IMG/VR virus record: IMGVR_UViG_3300005095_000128
Coordinates: 19,582 to 83,581 of that record
From: a virus
Strand: one strand, 5' to 3'
DNA length: 64,000 nucleotides
Shown: positions 31,285-38,566 of the stretch, piece after piece
How positions within the stretch are numbered: position 1 is the first letter of the stretch
How the letters are laid out: each line of letters starts with the position of its first letter
Notes under the pieces: model-generated
Told to the model about the DNA's origin: nothing
Database searches by the model: none
What the model saw: the letters and a program-made list of their open reading frames with translations, nothing else
Made by a program: the position numbers and the translations under genes

Positions 31285-32040
31285 ATGGTGATCGCCGAGA
31301 ATGATGTCTTCGATCTAGACGACATTGATGGCCTAACGGAGGAGCAGAAGGCCCAGGTCGTTAGTTTGGTTGCTAGAAAGCTCTGGGAGCTTGAAGAGGG
31401 CACTACGGGGCGGCTCGACTTTGCCGGCAAGAGCTATGACCCGGCAACGATCGTTAAACTCGATGGCGCATACCGTGTGCACTCCTACGTTTATTCCCCA
31501 CAGGGACGTAGCTTCGTCGCACCCACGCTCAACGATGCGCTCAACCACTTTCTTGCGGCTGTGCTAATGAACCTTACGAAGCTACCGTGGTGCGCTGCTA
31601 AGGCGATGGCACTTACGCTTTTCCCTACGCCCACTCTCTTTACCGACGACGAGATCGCGCTAGCCAAAAAGAGCGGCATGTGGACAGGCGAAAAGTACGA
31701 CGCGCTTGCCAAGCAGCTATGCGCCGGCAAACGGGAGCAGCCGTTTGCCACCTACAAAGTTGATGGTGCGATCGACATTACCAACCTACTCATGGAGATT
31801 GCCGAGTACTACACGGTCGACGAGATTGGCCGCGCGTTCGTGTACGTGCGCATGGCAAACGAGCTCGCGCAAGATGGTCGCGCTCTGGTCGACAAAAGCG
31901 GTAAAGAGCCCTGGCTTTCCGTGCCGACCAACCCGCTTTACTTCAAGAACGGCTACCTGGTGGTTCCGCGCGGATACAAAGCGCGTATCGTCGAGGATGA
32001 GCGGCACTACGGCCGCGTAGTATTGGAGCGTGCGAAATGA
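31285..32040 (+). CDS. Unknown protein, 251 residues
   Basis: An acidic N-terminus (DVFDLDDIDGLTEEQKAQVV) precedes mixed alpha/beta sequence and a C-terminal strand-rich part (LYFKNGYLVVPRGYKARIVE). It is the largest unknown in the Ro60 operon and is coupled to the next gene (ATGA). No family was recognised. Confidence 0.55.
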   Translation: MVIAENDVFDLDDIDGLTEEQKAQVVSLVARKLWELEEGTTGRLDFAGKSYDPATIVKLDGAYRVHSYVYSPQGRSFVAPTLNDALNHFLAAVLMNLTKLPWCAAKAMALTLFPTPTLFTDDEIALAKKSGMWTGEKYDALAKQLCAGKREQPFATYKVDGAIDITNLLMEIAEYYTVDEIGRAFVYVRMANELAQDGRALVDKSGKEPWLSVPTNPLYFKNGYLVVPRGYKARIVEDERHYGRVVLERAK

Positions 32041-32444
32041 CCTTCGAGGAGTGGTTCGAGTCGCTCGAGAGATCTGAAACGGAGAAGCTCGCCTATAGCC
32101 TCGTGATGGCGCTAAACGCCGAGCGGTCGTCGATCTGGCTCGCACCGACGGCGCGAGCACTTGTCGGCACGTTGATAAGCGCCGTTGCGTCCATTGCCCT
32201 ATCTCAGTGGTACATTATCGGCTTGCTCATCGGCCTTATCTTGCTCGAGGCAACGGCGAGCAAGGTCTACGTGCTTGGCGAACTCGACGAGGGTTTAGAG
32301 GAAAGCTTCATTACACAGCTATACGCGATGGCCTATTGGGTAGAACGGCACAACGTCGACAAGATGCGCTTCTTGCGCTACGCCACGATGGCGTACATGT
32401 GGGTAGTGGCGGTAGTGCTCGGCATACACCTCATCGCATTCTAG
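32037..32444 (+). CDS. Membrane protein, about three helices
   Basis: The protein has 135 residues. Hydrophobic segments are ALVGTLISAVASIALSQWYI, IGLLIGLILLEA and a C-terminal YMWVVAVVLGIHLIAF. Last gene of the Ro60 operon, followed by a strong two-way terminator. Confidence 0.55.
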   Translation: MTFEEWFESLERSETEKLAYSLVMALNAERSSIWLAPTARALVGTLISAVASIALSQWYIIGLLIGLILLEATASKVYVLGELDEGLEESFITQLYAMAYWVERHNVDKMRFLRYATMAYMWVVAVVLGIHLIAF

Positions 32445-32458
32445 GCGTCTACAAAAGT

Positions 32459-32481
32459 GCGGCGCGGCATAGCCGCGCCGC
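32459..32481. terminator. Bidirectional terminator
   Basis: A perfect 10-bp stem GCGGCGCGGC with a 3-nt ATA loop is followed rightward by TTTATG and preceded by ACAAAAGT, which gives ACTTTTG on the minus strand. It lies between convergent genes. Confidence 0.75.
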
Positions 32482-32482
32482 T

Positions 32483-32938
32483 TTATGCATGCGCACCGAT
32501 ATATAGCGTGCCATACGTTGACGAGGCAACCATCACGTTCGACGGAGCAAACCATGTCACCGTGTCGAACGCGATGTAGTGATCGGTCTCGAGCTTCGCC
32601 GGGACGAATGCGATCCAGTCCTCGTCGCCGTAGAGCGTGGATAGCTTCTGTAGCTCGCGAGGCGCTTCGCCAAACCGCATCACGATGGCTAGGTTGCGTT
32701 CGACTGCATAGCGGATTGGTTCGATCTTCAATAGCATCTCGTCGAACTCGCGTTGTACGTCAAACCAGTATTGCGGCGTGGTCTTTAGATAGCGCGACAA
32801 CGCATTGGCGATGTCTTCGTTCACGACAAGCCATCCATCCAAGAATAGGGAGAGCACGTCGTCGTTTTCCATCTCAATGGCCAGTACGTCGTTGTTGCCG
32901 ATGAGTTCGTCCGCTACTACATGTGGTGGCTTTGCCAT
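32483..32938 (-). CDS. Unknown accessory protein
   Basis: The protein has 151 residues from ATG 32938, placed by a -10 box that ends 6 nt upstream. It is acidic and alpha/beta (VLSLFLDGWLVVNEDIANAL). No family was recognised. It is divergent from the macro-domain gene, with mirror-image promoters. Confidence 0.52.
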   Translation of the reverse strand: MAKPPHVVADELIGNNDVLAIEMENDDVLSLFLDGWLVVNEDIANALSRYLKTTPQYWFDVQREFDEMLLKIEPIRYAVERNLAIVMRFGEAPRELQKLSTLYGDEDWIAFVPAKLETDHYIAFDTVTWFAPSNVMVASSTYGTLYIGAHA

Positions 32939-32944
32939 GTGCGT

Positions 32945-32977
32945 AGTATAGCACACTAGCTAGCCATCAGCTATACT
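32945..32977. promoter_or_regulatory. Mirror-image divergent leaderless promoters
   Basis: AGTATAGC (32945) and GCTATACT (32970) form an inverted repeat around CTAGCTAG. Each TATACT ends 6 nt before an ATG: 32938 leftward and 32984 rightward. One regulator bound in the middle could control both genes. Confidence 0.58.
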
Positions 32978-32983
32978 AAACGC

Positions 32984-33445
32984 ATGAAGCTCGTGCACAG
33001 AGATTTGTTTGACTCGGTACATACTATATCGCATGACACACTTGTCCTCGTCGTGACAACAAACCGCATGCAGGATAGCCGTGGGTGCCTTGTCATGGGC
33101 GCCGGAGCCGCCAAGCAGATGGCCGAGCTATACCCGCTAGCACCGTGCAAACTCGGACGCATCGTGGATGCAAAGGGCAAGGGCGATTACTACCTCGTGG
33201 TTTGGGAGGAGCACAGGCCACGCCTCGGTGCCCTACAGGCCAAGCGACACTGGCGAGACCCATCGCCGATTGGTCTCGTGCTATCGAGCATTGAGGCGCT
33301 ACGCCGCTATGCGCTTGAGAACCAAGATCTAGAGATCCACGTCAACTTTCCAGGTATCGGCCTCGGCGGATTAAAGGAACAGGAGCCCATTATCCTCAAG
33401 GCGCTAGAGCAGTTGCCGAGCAATGTCTTCGTGCACAAATTATAG
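32984..33445 (+). CDS. Macro-domain protein (ADP-ribose binding or hydrolase)
   Basis: The protein has 153 residues, one domain. Macro-fold signatures are GCLVMGAGAAKQMAELYP, WEEHRPRLGALQAKRHW, SSIEALRRYA and NFPGIGLGGL. Such proteins bind or remove ADP-ribose from proteins, nucleic acids or small molecules. In phages they could reverse host ADP-ribosylation defences or act on NAD metabolites; the substrate is unknown. It has its own promoter and stands as a single gene, typical of an accessory factor. Confidence 0.82.
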   Translation: MKLVHRDLFDSVHTISHDTLVLVVTTNRMQDSRGCLVMGAGAAKQMAELYPLAPCKLGRIVDAKGKGDYYLVVWEEHRPRLGALQAKRHWRDPSPIGLVLSSIEALRRYALENQDLEIHVNFPGIGLGGLKEQEPIILKALEQLPSNVFVHKL

Positions 33446-33469
33446 CCGCCAGCTGTTCTAGCTAGCGGC
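33445..33469. terminator. Hairpin between convergent genes
   Basis: GCCGCCAGCT pairs with AGCTAGCGGC (one mismatch) around GTTCT, starting within the stop codon of the macro-domain gene. No U-tract is present, so it is a weak terminator candidate. Confidence 0.4.
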
Positions 33470-33486
33470 AATGCGTAGCCGATTGC

Positions 33487-33912
33487 TCACCAATGAAGCG
33501 GTATGTGTAGCATCTCCGGGCTTAGCACGCGCTCAACTACAACCAGGTTCTGTGAGGTTGTGAGGGCGAAGTCGTACACGTGAACGACATCTTTGCTCAC
33601 ATCTACTACGCCAAGCGAGAACTCGACACCATTGATGGACGGTTTGAAGGCATAAGCTAGGAGTAGCTGTGTTGACGCTACCTTGAGGATTTCAACGGAC
33701 GGAGGCGCATTCTCGTACTCCGATTTCGTGATGCCAATCTCAATGGGCGTGCTATATGCACGTGCGAGGATGGTCGTGCTAGGATTATCACCAAACAGGC
33801 TCATGTGTGGTACAATAGTGATGACATATGCGTGATTGCTCTTTTTGCTGACATAGAGAACGAGTAAGTCGTTAAACTCGTATGTACTTCCGCTAGAATT
33901 ACGCTCGTGCAT
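33487..33912 (-). CDS. Unknown all-beta protein
   Basis: The protein has 141 residues, beta-rich (DLLVLYVSKKSNHAYVITIV), with no cysteine or membrane segment. Its start overlaps the previous stop (TAATG). Last of a four-gene leftward operon of unknown accessory genes that shares a relatively AT-rich composition. Confidence 0.5.
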   Translation of the reverse strand: MHERNSSGSTYEFNDLLVLYVSKKSNHAYVITIVPHMSLFGDNPSTTILARAYSTPIEIGITKSEYENAPPSVEILKVASTQLLLAYAFKPSINGVEFSLGVVDVSKDVVHVYDFALTTSQNLVVVERVLSPEMLHIPLHW

Positions 33913-34388
33913 TATACCACCCCCTCTACAATGACGCGAACAAGCACCTCGTCCACTCGCTCGTCATCAAATGCGAGCGACACATCGGCAACAAGATTGC
34001 GGTCTTCGATACGCCAATCAACGTATGCAGAATACAAGTGTTGCGTATTGCCGTTGAGATAGCTTACGTGTGCACTATACGCTTGTGCAACAAGCTCTAC
34101 GTAGCACTTACACGCGTCAACGCGCGACACTAGGACTTGCGTTAGTGCCGGTCCTTCGAACAAAGGGAATGGAACAATGAATTCCGTTGTCGGTACACCA
34201 TCGCCAGCGCCCTCAATGAGCACCTCGAGTGCATCATCGGGGTCGTCCCTCAAGAGGAAGCGCATGGTAGCGAAGTACGTGTTGTCGCGTCTAATGACGA
34301 TGGCGTCCTTATTTAGCCCGCTCTCGGCAACGACGGAACCGCTATCTGTCTTAGCGCTAATATAGGCGATACGCGTCTCATGTGCCAA
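33912..34388 (-). CDS. Unknown beta-rich protein
   Basis: The protein has 158 residues from TTG 34388 with AGGGGGTG upstream. It shows several hydrophobic strands (AIVIRRDNTYFATMRFLL) and an acidic end. No family was recognised. Confidence 0.48.
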   Translation of the reverse strand: MAHETRIAYISAKTDSGSVVAESGLNKDAIVIRRDNTYFATMRFLLRDDPDDALEVLIEGAGDGVPTTEFIVPFPLFEGPALTQVLVSRVDACKCYVELVAQAYSAHVSYLNGNTQHLYSAYVDWRIEDRNLVADVSLAFDDERVDEVLVRVIVEGVV

Positions 34389-34400
34389 CTAGAACACCCC

Positions 34401-34697
34401 CTAATCGCACTCGATCTTTACTTCATCCAACTTGAAACTAGCACGCAAGCCGGCGTTAGCATTCTCGGCAGCAACGTCTAGCTCTGGTAGCTTACGGCGA
34501 ACCTCCTCCACGATTGCATCGTGAATTTCATGCCGGCTAAACCAGCTACCATCGAGGCGGATTGCGACAAACGCGCTATCCGACTCGTTGAACTCTTGCA
34601 CCACACGCTCGAGAGCGGCAACCGCTTCGTCGCTAGCACCTCCCCCCGGATAAGCCTCGAGTTCTATAACGAACACGTCCATGTAAATGCTCGGCAT
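34401..34697 (-). CDS. Small unknown protein
   Basis: The protein has 98 residues, alpha/beta (VFVIELEAYPGGGASDEAVA), ending in an acidic strand. It lies within the same operon, 2 nt from its upstream neighbour. Confidence 0.48.
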   Translation of the reverse strand: MPSIYMDVFVIELEAYPGGGASDEAVAALERVVQEFNESDSAFVAIRLDGSWFSRHEIHDAIVEEVRRKLPELDVAAENANAGLRASFKLDEVKIECD

Positions 34698-34699
34698 GC

Positions 34700-35254
34700 T
34701 TAACCTCCAATGACGAACAAGATGCTATGCCCGCGAACCGCCACACGCACTACATCGCCTTCGATGGTAATCTCAAAACGATAGCCTGGGCTGAAACGCA
34801 CGCTAAAGGTATCGCTATAAACGCGCTCTATGGCTAAGCCAGCTTCTGATAACACCCTATCGACCACGAGTGCGCCATTGCTTACGTCAAACGACACCGA
34901 GTTATCGTATTCGCTGTGGCTTGGACCGTAGATGACCGTCAAGTATTGCCCGTCAAAATACGCGTGATGCTCGTGGTCGAATGAGTACGCCTCACCAACG
35001 ACGCGGGCAAGCGCTACGCTCAATGGCTCGTCATTCTCGACTTTGAGCGGATGGCCGTATTGGAGCACGTCGGCTAGGCTCGTGTTCGCGGAAAGTTGCA
35101 GGAACACGAGCTCACCGCCTCGCTCCGATACACCGAAGGCGCCCCTCGCAGTGTTGCTAGCGATCACGCTCGAGTTGCGCACCAACCGCGCAAAGTCGTC
35201 AATGGAATGGACGACAATCACCTTCAGGTCTTCGACGTCTTGCCTTCTCATCAT
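34700..35254 (-). CDS. Unknown beta-rich protein, first gene of operon
   Basis: The protein has 184 residues from ATG 35254, with GGCGGGTGAG upstream; the next ATG is equally possible. The end is a run of strands (TFSVRFSPGYRFEITIEGD). A promoter (TTGCAC-N17-TAAGCT) lies just upstream. No family was recognised. Confidence 0.5.
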   Translation of the reverse strand: MMRRQDVEDLKVIVVHSIDDFARLVRNSSVIASNTARGAFGVSERGGELVFLQLSANTSLADVLQYGHPLKVENDEPLSVALARVVGEAYSFDHEHHAYFDGQYLTVIYGPSHSEYDNSVSFDVSNGALVVDRVLSEAGLAIERVYSDTFSVRFSPGYRFEITIEGDVVRVAVRGHSILFVIGG

Positions 35255-35267
35255 CTCACCCGCCCAT

Positions 35268-35296
35268 AGCTTAACCCACAGGTGCATTATGTGCAA
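35268..35296 (-). promoter_or_regulatory. Promoter for the 33487-35254 operon
   Basis: Minus strand: TTGCAC, 17 nt, TAAGCT, then a 13-nt leader containing GGCGGGTGAG before ATG 35254. The -10 match is modest. Confidence 0.45.
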
Positions 35297-35300
35297 CCGG

Positions 35301-35329
35301 TTGACGTAGCAACGAAAGTAGTGTACTAT
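35301..35329 (+). promoter_or_regulatory. Rightward promoter antisense to the accessory operons
   Basis: TTGACG, 17 nt, TACTAT. The predicted start near 35336 leads to a short transcript that ends in or beyond the hairpin at 35359-35397. No gene-sized ORF follows on this strand. Confidence 0.5.
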
Positions 35330-35335
35330 GCCTAC

Positions 35336-35400
35336 TGGCGGACACTGCAGGGGCCTATGGCGAACCCCCTAGCCAACGAAGGCTAGGGGGCCTCGCCTTA
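35336..35400 (+). ncRNA. Candidate short RNA with a 9-codon ORF and long hairpin
   Basis: Downstream of the promoter at 35301. The RNA would carry AGGGG, then ATG 35357 and a 9-residue ORF (MANPLANEG) ending at 35386. This ORF lies inside a hairpin GGCGA-A-CCCCCTAGCC with its complement (35359-35397). The same hairpin directly follows the stop of the leftward gene at 35398 and may end that mRNA. No U-tract is present, so the RNA's 3' end is uncertain. Confidence 0.4.
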
Positions 35401-35922
35401 TGGCATTGCGAACGCGAGCTTTCCATGAAGTGTGCCTAGTACGATCCCCCGCGTGCCGGGTAGTTGAATCGCCTCTTGCGCCTGCTCGGCGTTGCGCGGA
35501 ATGAAGGCCACCATCGTGTATTCTTTCTCAGCGCTATTGTCCTCGAAGAGCGTCTTGATGTTGTAATGGCTAGCGAAGCGCGAGTCCGAGTTTCCGACCA
35601 ATACCACACCCCACTGCACGGCTGTTTGGATGATCGGCGCTTGAATGATGTAGGTGTCAATGAGCGCTTGCCGCTTCAACCATTCATCTGCCGGAACTCC
35701 GGTGACGTGCTCAAGGCCGCTAGCGATCTGCTCGTCGATCACGATGTCGCCAAGTAGCAACTTTGCGAGTTGCGCGTGTGAAAGGCCGCCTTTGTTGAGC
35801 AGTGCTTCGATCGCATCGGCAGCGCCCGACACATCATCCTCGGTTGGCATGCCAGCAAGCATGTCGGCAAAGATAAGCGCCGGGTGCATGTAAGTTGGGT
35901 ATCCTGACAAGTCCTTACCCAT
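35398..35922 (-). CDS. Unknown protein with HigA-like HTH segment
   Basis: The protein has 174 residues from ATG 35922, which overlaps the previous stop (TGATG). Residues ~45-80 (LSHAQLAKLLLGDIVIDEQI, then VTGVPADEWLKRQALID) resemble the HTH and tail of HigA-type antitoxins. The second half is alpha/beta (YTMVAFIPRNAEQAQEAIQL). No recognisable toxin is adjacent. It may be a DNA-binding accessory factor. Confidence 0.52.
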   Translation of the reverse strand: MGKDLSGYPTYMHPALIFADMLAGMPTEDDVSGAADAIEALLNKGGLSHAQLAKLLLGDIVIDEQIASGLEHVTGVPADEWLKRQALIDTYIIQAPIIQTAVQWGVVLVGNSDSRFASHYNIKTLFEDNSAEKEYTMVAFIPRNAEQAQEAIQLPGTRGIVLGTLHGKLAFAMP

Positions 35923-36290
35923 CAGAACTGCACCTCCTCGTATAGGTCGACCATCGAGTAGCACAATTCCACTATGGCAATGCCCCCGTTCTGCTCACCG
36001 TATGGCGCATAGGAGCATTTGTGCGTGACGTTGATGATGTACAACGTACTACCTGATTGGTAATGCCACTCTTTTGTCTTTATGTCCTGATACCATCCAA
36101 ACTCCTCGAGTACGGCTCCAATATGATGGAGTACGCGTGATAGGACATCTAGCTCTACGCCTAGCACAACGCTAATCCTGCACCCCACATCAAGCGAGTC
36201 ATCACGTATCTTGCGCACTCCATCTAACTGGAGCGCATTGGCGGCGGCGAGGTCGAATACGGCCGCGGGTGATTCACACTTCGTATCCAT
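35922..36290 (-). CDS. Unknown accessory protein
   Basis: The protein has 122 residues; ATG 36290 is placed by a promoter ending 9 nt upstream. It is helical then beta (LYIINVTHKCSYAPYGEQNG). It is coupled to the HTH-like gene downstream. No family was recognised; a partner of that protein is possible. Confidence 0.52.
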   Translation of the reverse strand: MDTKCESPAAVFDLAAANALQLDGVRKIRDDSLDVGCRISVVLGVELDVLSRVLHHIGAVLEEFGWYQDIKTKEWHYQSGSTLYIINVTHKCSYAPYGEQNGGIAIVELCYSMVDLYEEVQF

Positions 36291-36299
36291 AGCAACCCC

Positions 36300-36328
36300 A
36301 TTGTACCCGGGTGGTGCAATATATGCAA
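36300..36328 (-). promoter_or_regulatory. Promoter with leaderless geometry
   Basis: Minus strand: TTGCAT, 17 nt, TACAAT; the -10 ends 9 nt before ATG 36290. It is one of three promoters in the window with the identical -35 TTGCAT and 17-nt spacing. Confidence 0.62.
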
Positions 36329-36408
36329 CCCCGCCTATATAGGCTCCATGCCGCGCACAAAAATCGCACTACCCCTCCCATCGGAAAATGGTGGGGGTGC
36401 GGTTAGGG

Positions 36409-36437
36409 TTGACACCATCGATACCGTGGGCTAGACT
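36409..36437 (+). promoter_or_regulatory. Promoter of a candidate small RNA
   Basis: TTGACA, 17 nt, TAGACT, a good sigma70 match. The start near 36444 lies 31 nt before an intrinsic terminator stem. Confidence 0.65.
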
Positions 36438-36443
36438 GATAGT

Positions 36444-36509
36444 GCCAGCTACGAGAACCCTTGTGGGAGTTGGGCCGGGCTCCGGGAAACCGGAGCCCGG
36501 AAGCTTTTT
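36444..36509 (+). ncRNA. Candidate small RNA, about 66 nt
   Basis: Bounded by the promoter at 36409-36437 and a textbook intrinsic terminator: CCGGGCTCCGG and its complement (36475-36500) with a GAAA loop, then AAGC and five T. The 5' part (GATAGTGCCAGCTACGAGAA and following) contains no start codon with a ribosome site. It is not linked to the next gene, which has its own -10 box. Confidence 0.6.
36475..36509 (+). terminator. Intrinsic terminator of the small RNA
   Basis: An 11-bp GC-rich stem, GAAA tetraloop and TTTTT tract. This is the clearest terminator in the accessory zone. Confidence 0.8.
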
Positions 36510-36515
36510 GTGTGT

Positions 36516-36521
36516 TATAGT
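36516..36521 (+). promoter_or_regulatory. Extended -10 box with leaderless geometry
   Basis: TATAGT preceded by TG one base upstream; it ends 6 nt before ATG 36528. No good -35 is visible, which is common for extended -10 promoters. Confidence 0.55.
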
Positions 36522-36527
36522 GTGGGC

Positions 36528-36929
36528 ATGGCTGGCTATGTTGAAGCAGCGCAAACGAAGCTAGCACACCTCAACCACGCACATAAAGATAGTCTATCTC
36601 ATGAAGTTTACGTTGAAGGCAAGTTAGTAGCGCTTATCCGGTCACATGGACCATCGCGCACCGTATTTATCGAAGCTTTCAAGGATGGTGAACAATGCCT
36701 TCACGTAAGCGTGCAACTCAGCAATGAGGGGGATATATACGACATCAAGGTGTACAAGCTTGGCGGCGGGTTGCAGTTGGTTGGGAACGAAATAACTATC
36801 CTTGATAGTTGTAGCGTTGAGTATATACGCATCGTTAGTGGTGGCCCGCCACCGGTGATGACGGTCAACATCAGGAAGGTTGCGCGACAGCAAGAAGTTG
36901 CCTCTGTGCTCATCTCCTACCTAAGCTAG
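36528..36929 (+). CDS. Unknown all-beta protein
   Basis: The protein has 133 residues from ATG 36528, placed by the adjacent -10 box. It is a run of short strands (EVYVEGKLVALIRSHGPSRT). No family was recognised. First of a three-gene rightward set. Confidence 0.52.
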   Translation: MAGYVEAAQTKLAHLNHAHKDSLSHEVYVEGKLVALIRSHGPSRTVFIEAFKDGEQCLHVSVQLSNEGDIYDIKVYKLGGGLQLVGNEITILDSCSVEYIRIVSGGPPPVMTVNIRKVARQQEVASVLISYLS

Positions 36930-36944
36930 TGGTGGTGATGTGCA

Positions 36945-37691
36945 ATGTGCCAGCTACAAGGTTTTAGACTCCTCCATAGCCAGGACGGCGGAGTTGTTCG
37001 CCTCAGCGCCCATATGGGCCAGGACGGCGTACTATTCCGCGAGGAGGGCCCTAATGGCGAGCTCGACATCACTATCGATGGCAAGCTCATCCTCATCCAG
37101 GAACACGGTGAGGGCGAATACGCAAGCATAGACATCAATGATGACGGAAGCGTCGATGTCGTTGACCAAAGCAACAACGTAATCGCTCGAGCCAATGGCG
37201 CTATCGTCATCAACGGCACAACGACATACGTTCTCGTCGTGCGCCCATCCGGTCACACTATCACCGTGGATCGCGACGGCATCTACCGGGTGTCGGCAAG
37301 CTTCGGCGACGGTAGCCCGGTAAGCACGAAAGCTATCTACGGCGACGACTCCATCTTCATGTCACGTGACAAGGTGGCTTACACGTTGGATCGTGAGCAC
37401 CTCTTCGTATCGGTTCGCCTATGCGACCAGAGCGGGATAGCGCTTATCACGTTGCAAAGCACTCTTACCGGCGAAGATGCGACCCTACTAGCTACCCAAA
37501 ATGGTGGGTTCATTCCAGCCGATGGCTCGGCTCAAATCGAGCTTGGCTTGGGCGACGTGAATGTGTACGTCAACGGTAGCAGGTTAACGGTGAGTAGGTC
37601 TAGCGCTAGCAGCGGCTCGTGTGGCGACATTAACATGCGATACGATGGGGAGTCGCTCCTGCATGTTATCCTCGACGAGCAACAACCCTAA
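36945..37691 (+). CDS. Unknown all-beta repeat-like protein
   Basis: The protein has 248 residues, almost entirely strands and Asp/Gly/Asn turns (DITIDGKLILIQEHGEGEYA, then ASIDINDDGSVDVVDQSNN). The turn-rich, calcium-site-like DxNDDGS may mark a beta-solenoid. No signal peptide is present. It could be an accessory virion decoration or an inhibitor; function unknown. Confidence 0.52.
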   Translation: MCQLQGFRLLHSQDGGVVRLSAHMGQDGVLFREEGPNGELDITIDGKLILIQEHGEGEYASIDINDDGSVDVVDQSNNVIARANGAIVINGTTTYVLVVRPSGHTITVDRDGIYRVSASFGDGSPVSTKAIYGDDSIFMSRDKVAYTLDREHLFVSVRLCDQSGIALITLQSTLTGEDATLLATQNGGFIPADGSAQIELGLGDVNVYVNGSRLTVSRSSASSGSCGDINMRYDGESLLHVILDEQQP

Positions 37692-37697
37692 CCCGAC

Positions 37698-37725
37698 CTG
37701 TCGAAGGGCGTTAGCCCTTCGCAGC
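37698..37725. repeat. Dispersed hairpin repeat, copy A
   Basis: CTGTCGAAGGGC-GTTA-GCCCTTCGCAGC. It is the exact reverse complement of copy C at 43053-43080 and nearly matches copy B at 41188-41212. It lies between two genes. Confidence 0.65.
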
Positions 37726-37740
37726 GGCAACGTGCGCACC

Positions 37741-37905
37741 ATGCTCACCAATAGCAAAGACAAGGCAAAGATCACCGTAGCTGACCACGAGCTCACCATC
37801 TATGCGATCGTTGGTAAACGCACCAACGGAAAAAGCGCCCTACTTATTGTCATAGGCGATGATAATGAACAAGACCAGCAGCTAGGTATACGCTTGGATT
37901 TTTGA
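37741..37905 (+). CDS. Small unknown protein
   Basis: The protein has 54 residues from ATG 37741 (KDKAKITVADHELTIYAIVG). It is a beta-strand sequence similar in style to its neighbours. It follows the dispersed hairpin repeat; no good ribosome site is visible. Confidence 0.4.
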   Translation: MLTNSKDKAKITVADHELTIYAIVGKRTNGKSALLIVIGDDNEQDQQLGIRLDF

Positions 37906-38254
37906 CGCTCGACAGTTGTCTGTTGGTTGGTTTGTCTTGGGGTTTTGTCGGCGCTTGTGTGGCTAGCAGAGGGGTGGCCTAGCCTTCGTTTGCTTTTGGG
38001 GTTGTGAGTTTTGGCTTTTTGCGCTTGGTGCTTGGCTGGGTATCGGGGTGCTTTATTGGGGGATTCTACGCTCGAGAAAAAAGAGAGTACCCCCTCCCTC
38101 TTCAGTTGCTTCCTCGATGGAAAGTGTTCTCTCCCTCACAATCCATAATCATTCTAACAACACTTCCCACATTCCTTGAGTCCCTCACGCTCAGGCTTGC
38201 TGAGCTTGGCCGCCCATAGGGTATAAACTTTGACTGAGTTCAAAAACGCTAGAA

Positions 38255-38348
38255 AATGCGATAAGCATGGGCTTTATGCGCTACGCAGCATAAATGCGAT
38301 AAGCATGCATACTTTACATATGCATAGCGGAAAAATGCGATAAGCATG
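38255..38348 (+). repeat. Three iterons AATGCGATAAGCATG
   Basis: Exact copies at 38255-38269, 38293-38307 and 38334-38348, spaced 38 and 41 nt start to start. The first and third extend to a similar 28-nt unit ending GGG(C/T)TTTATGC. Regular direct repeats in AT-rich noncoding DNA are typical initiator or regulator binding sites. Confidence 0.7.
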
Positions 38349-38566
38349 GGTTTTATGCAAGCCGTCTGAGCTTGCCTACAGCATACCCCCCTGGGGGCGC
38401 TGAGGGGGATAGGCTTAGGGTGGGCTTGCGATAGATACGCAAAGCTTTACTTTTGTATAGCGTCTTGGAGGGATTCTAGGAAATGCGCATAGAAAGTGCG
38501 TAGATATGCGTGATATGAGGGATAGAATGCATAAGTTGGAATGTGTGTTCTGGTGCACATATGGGC

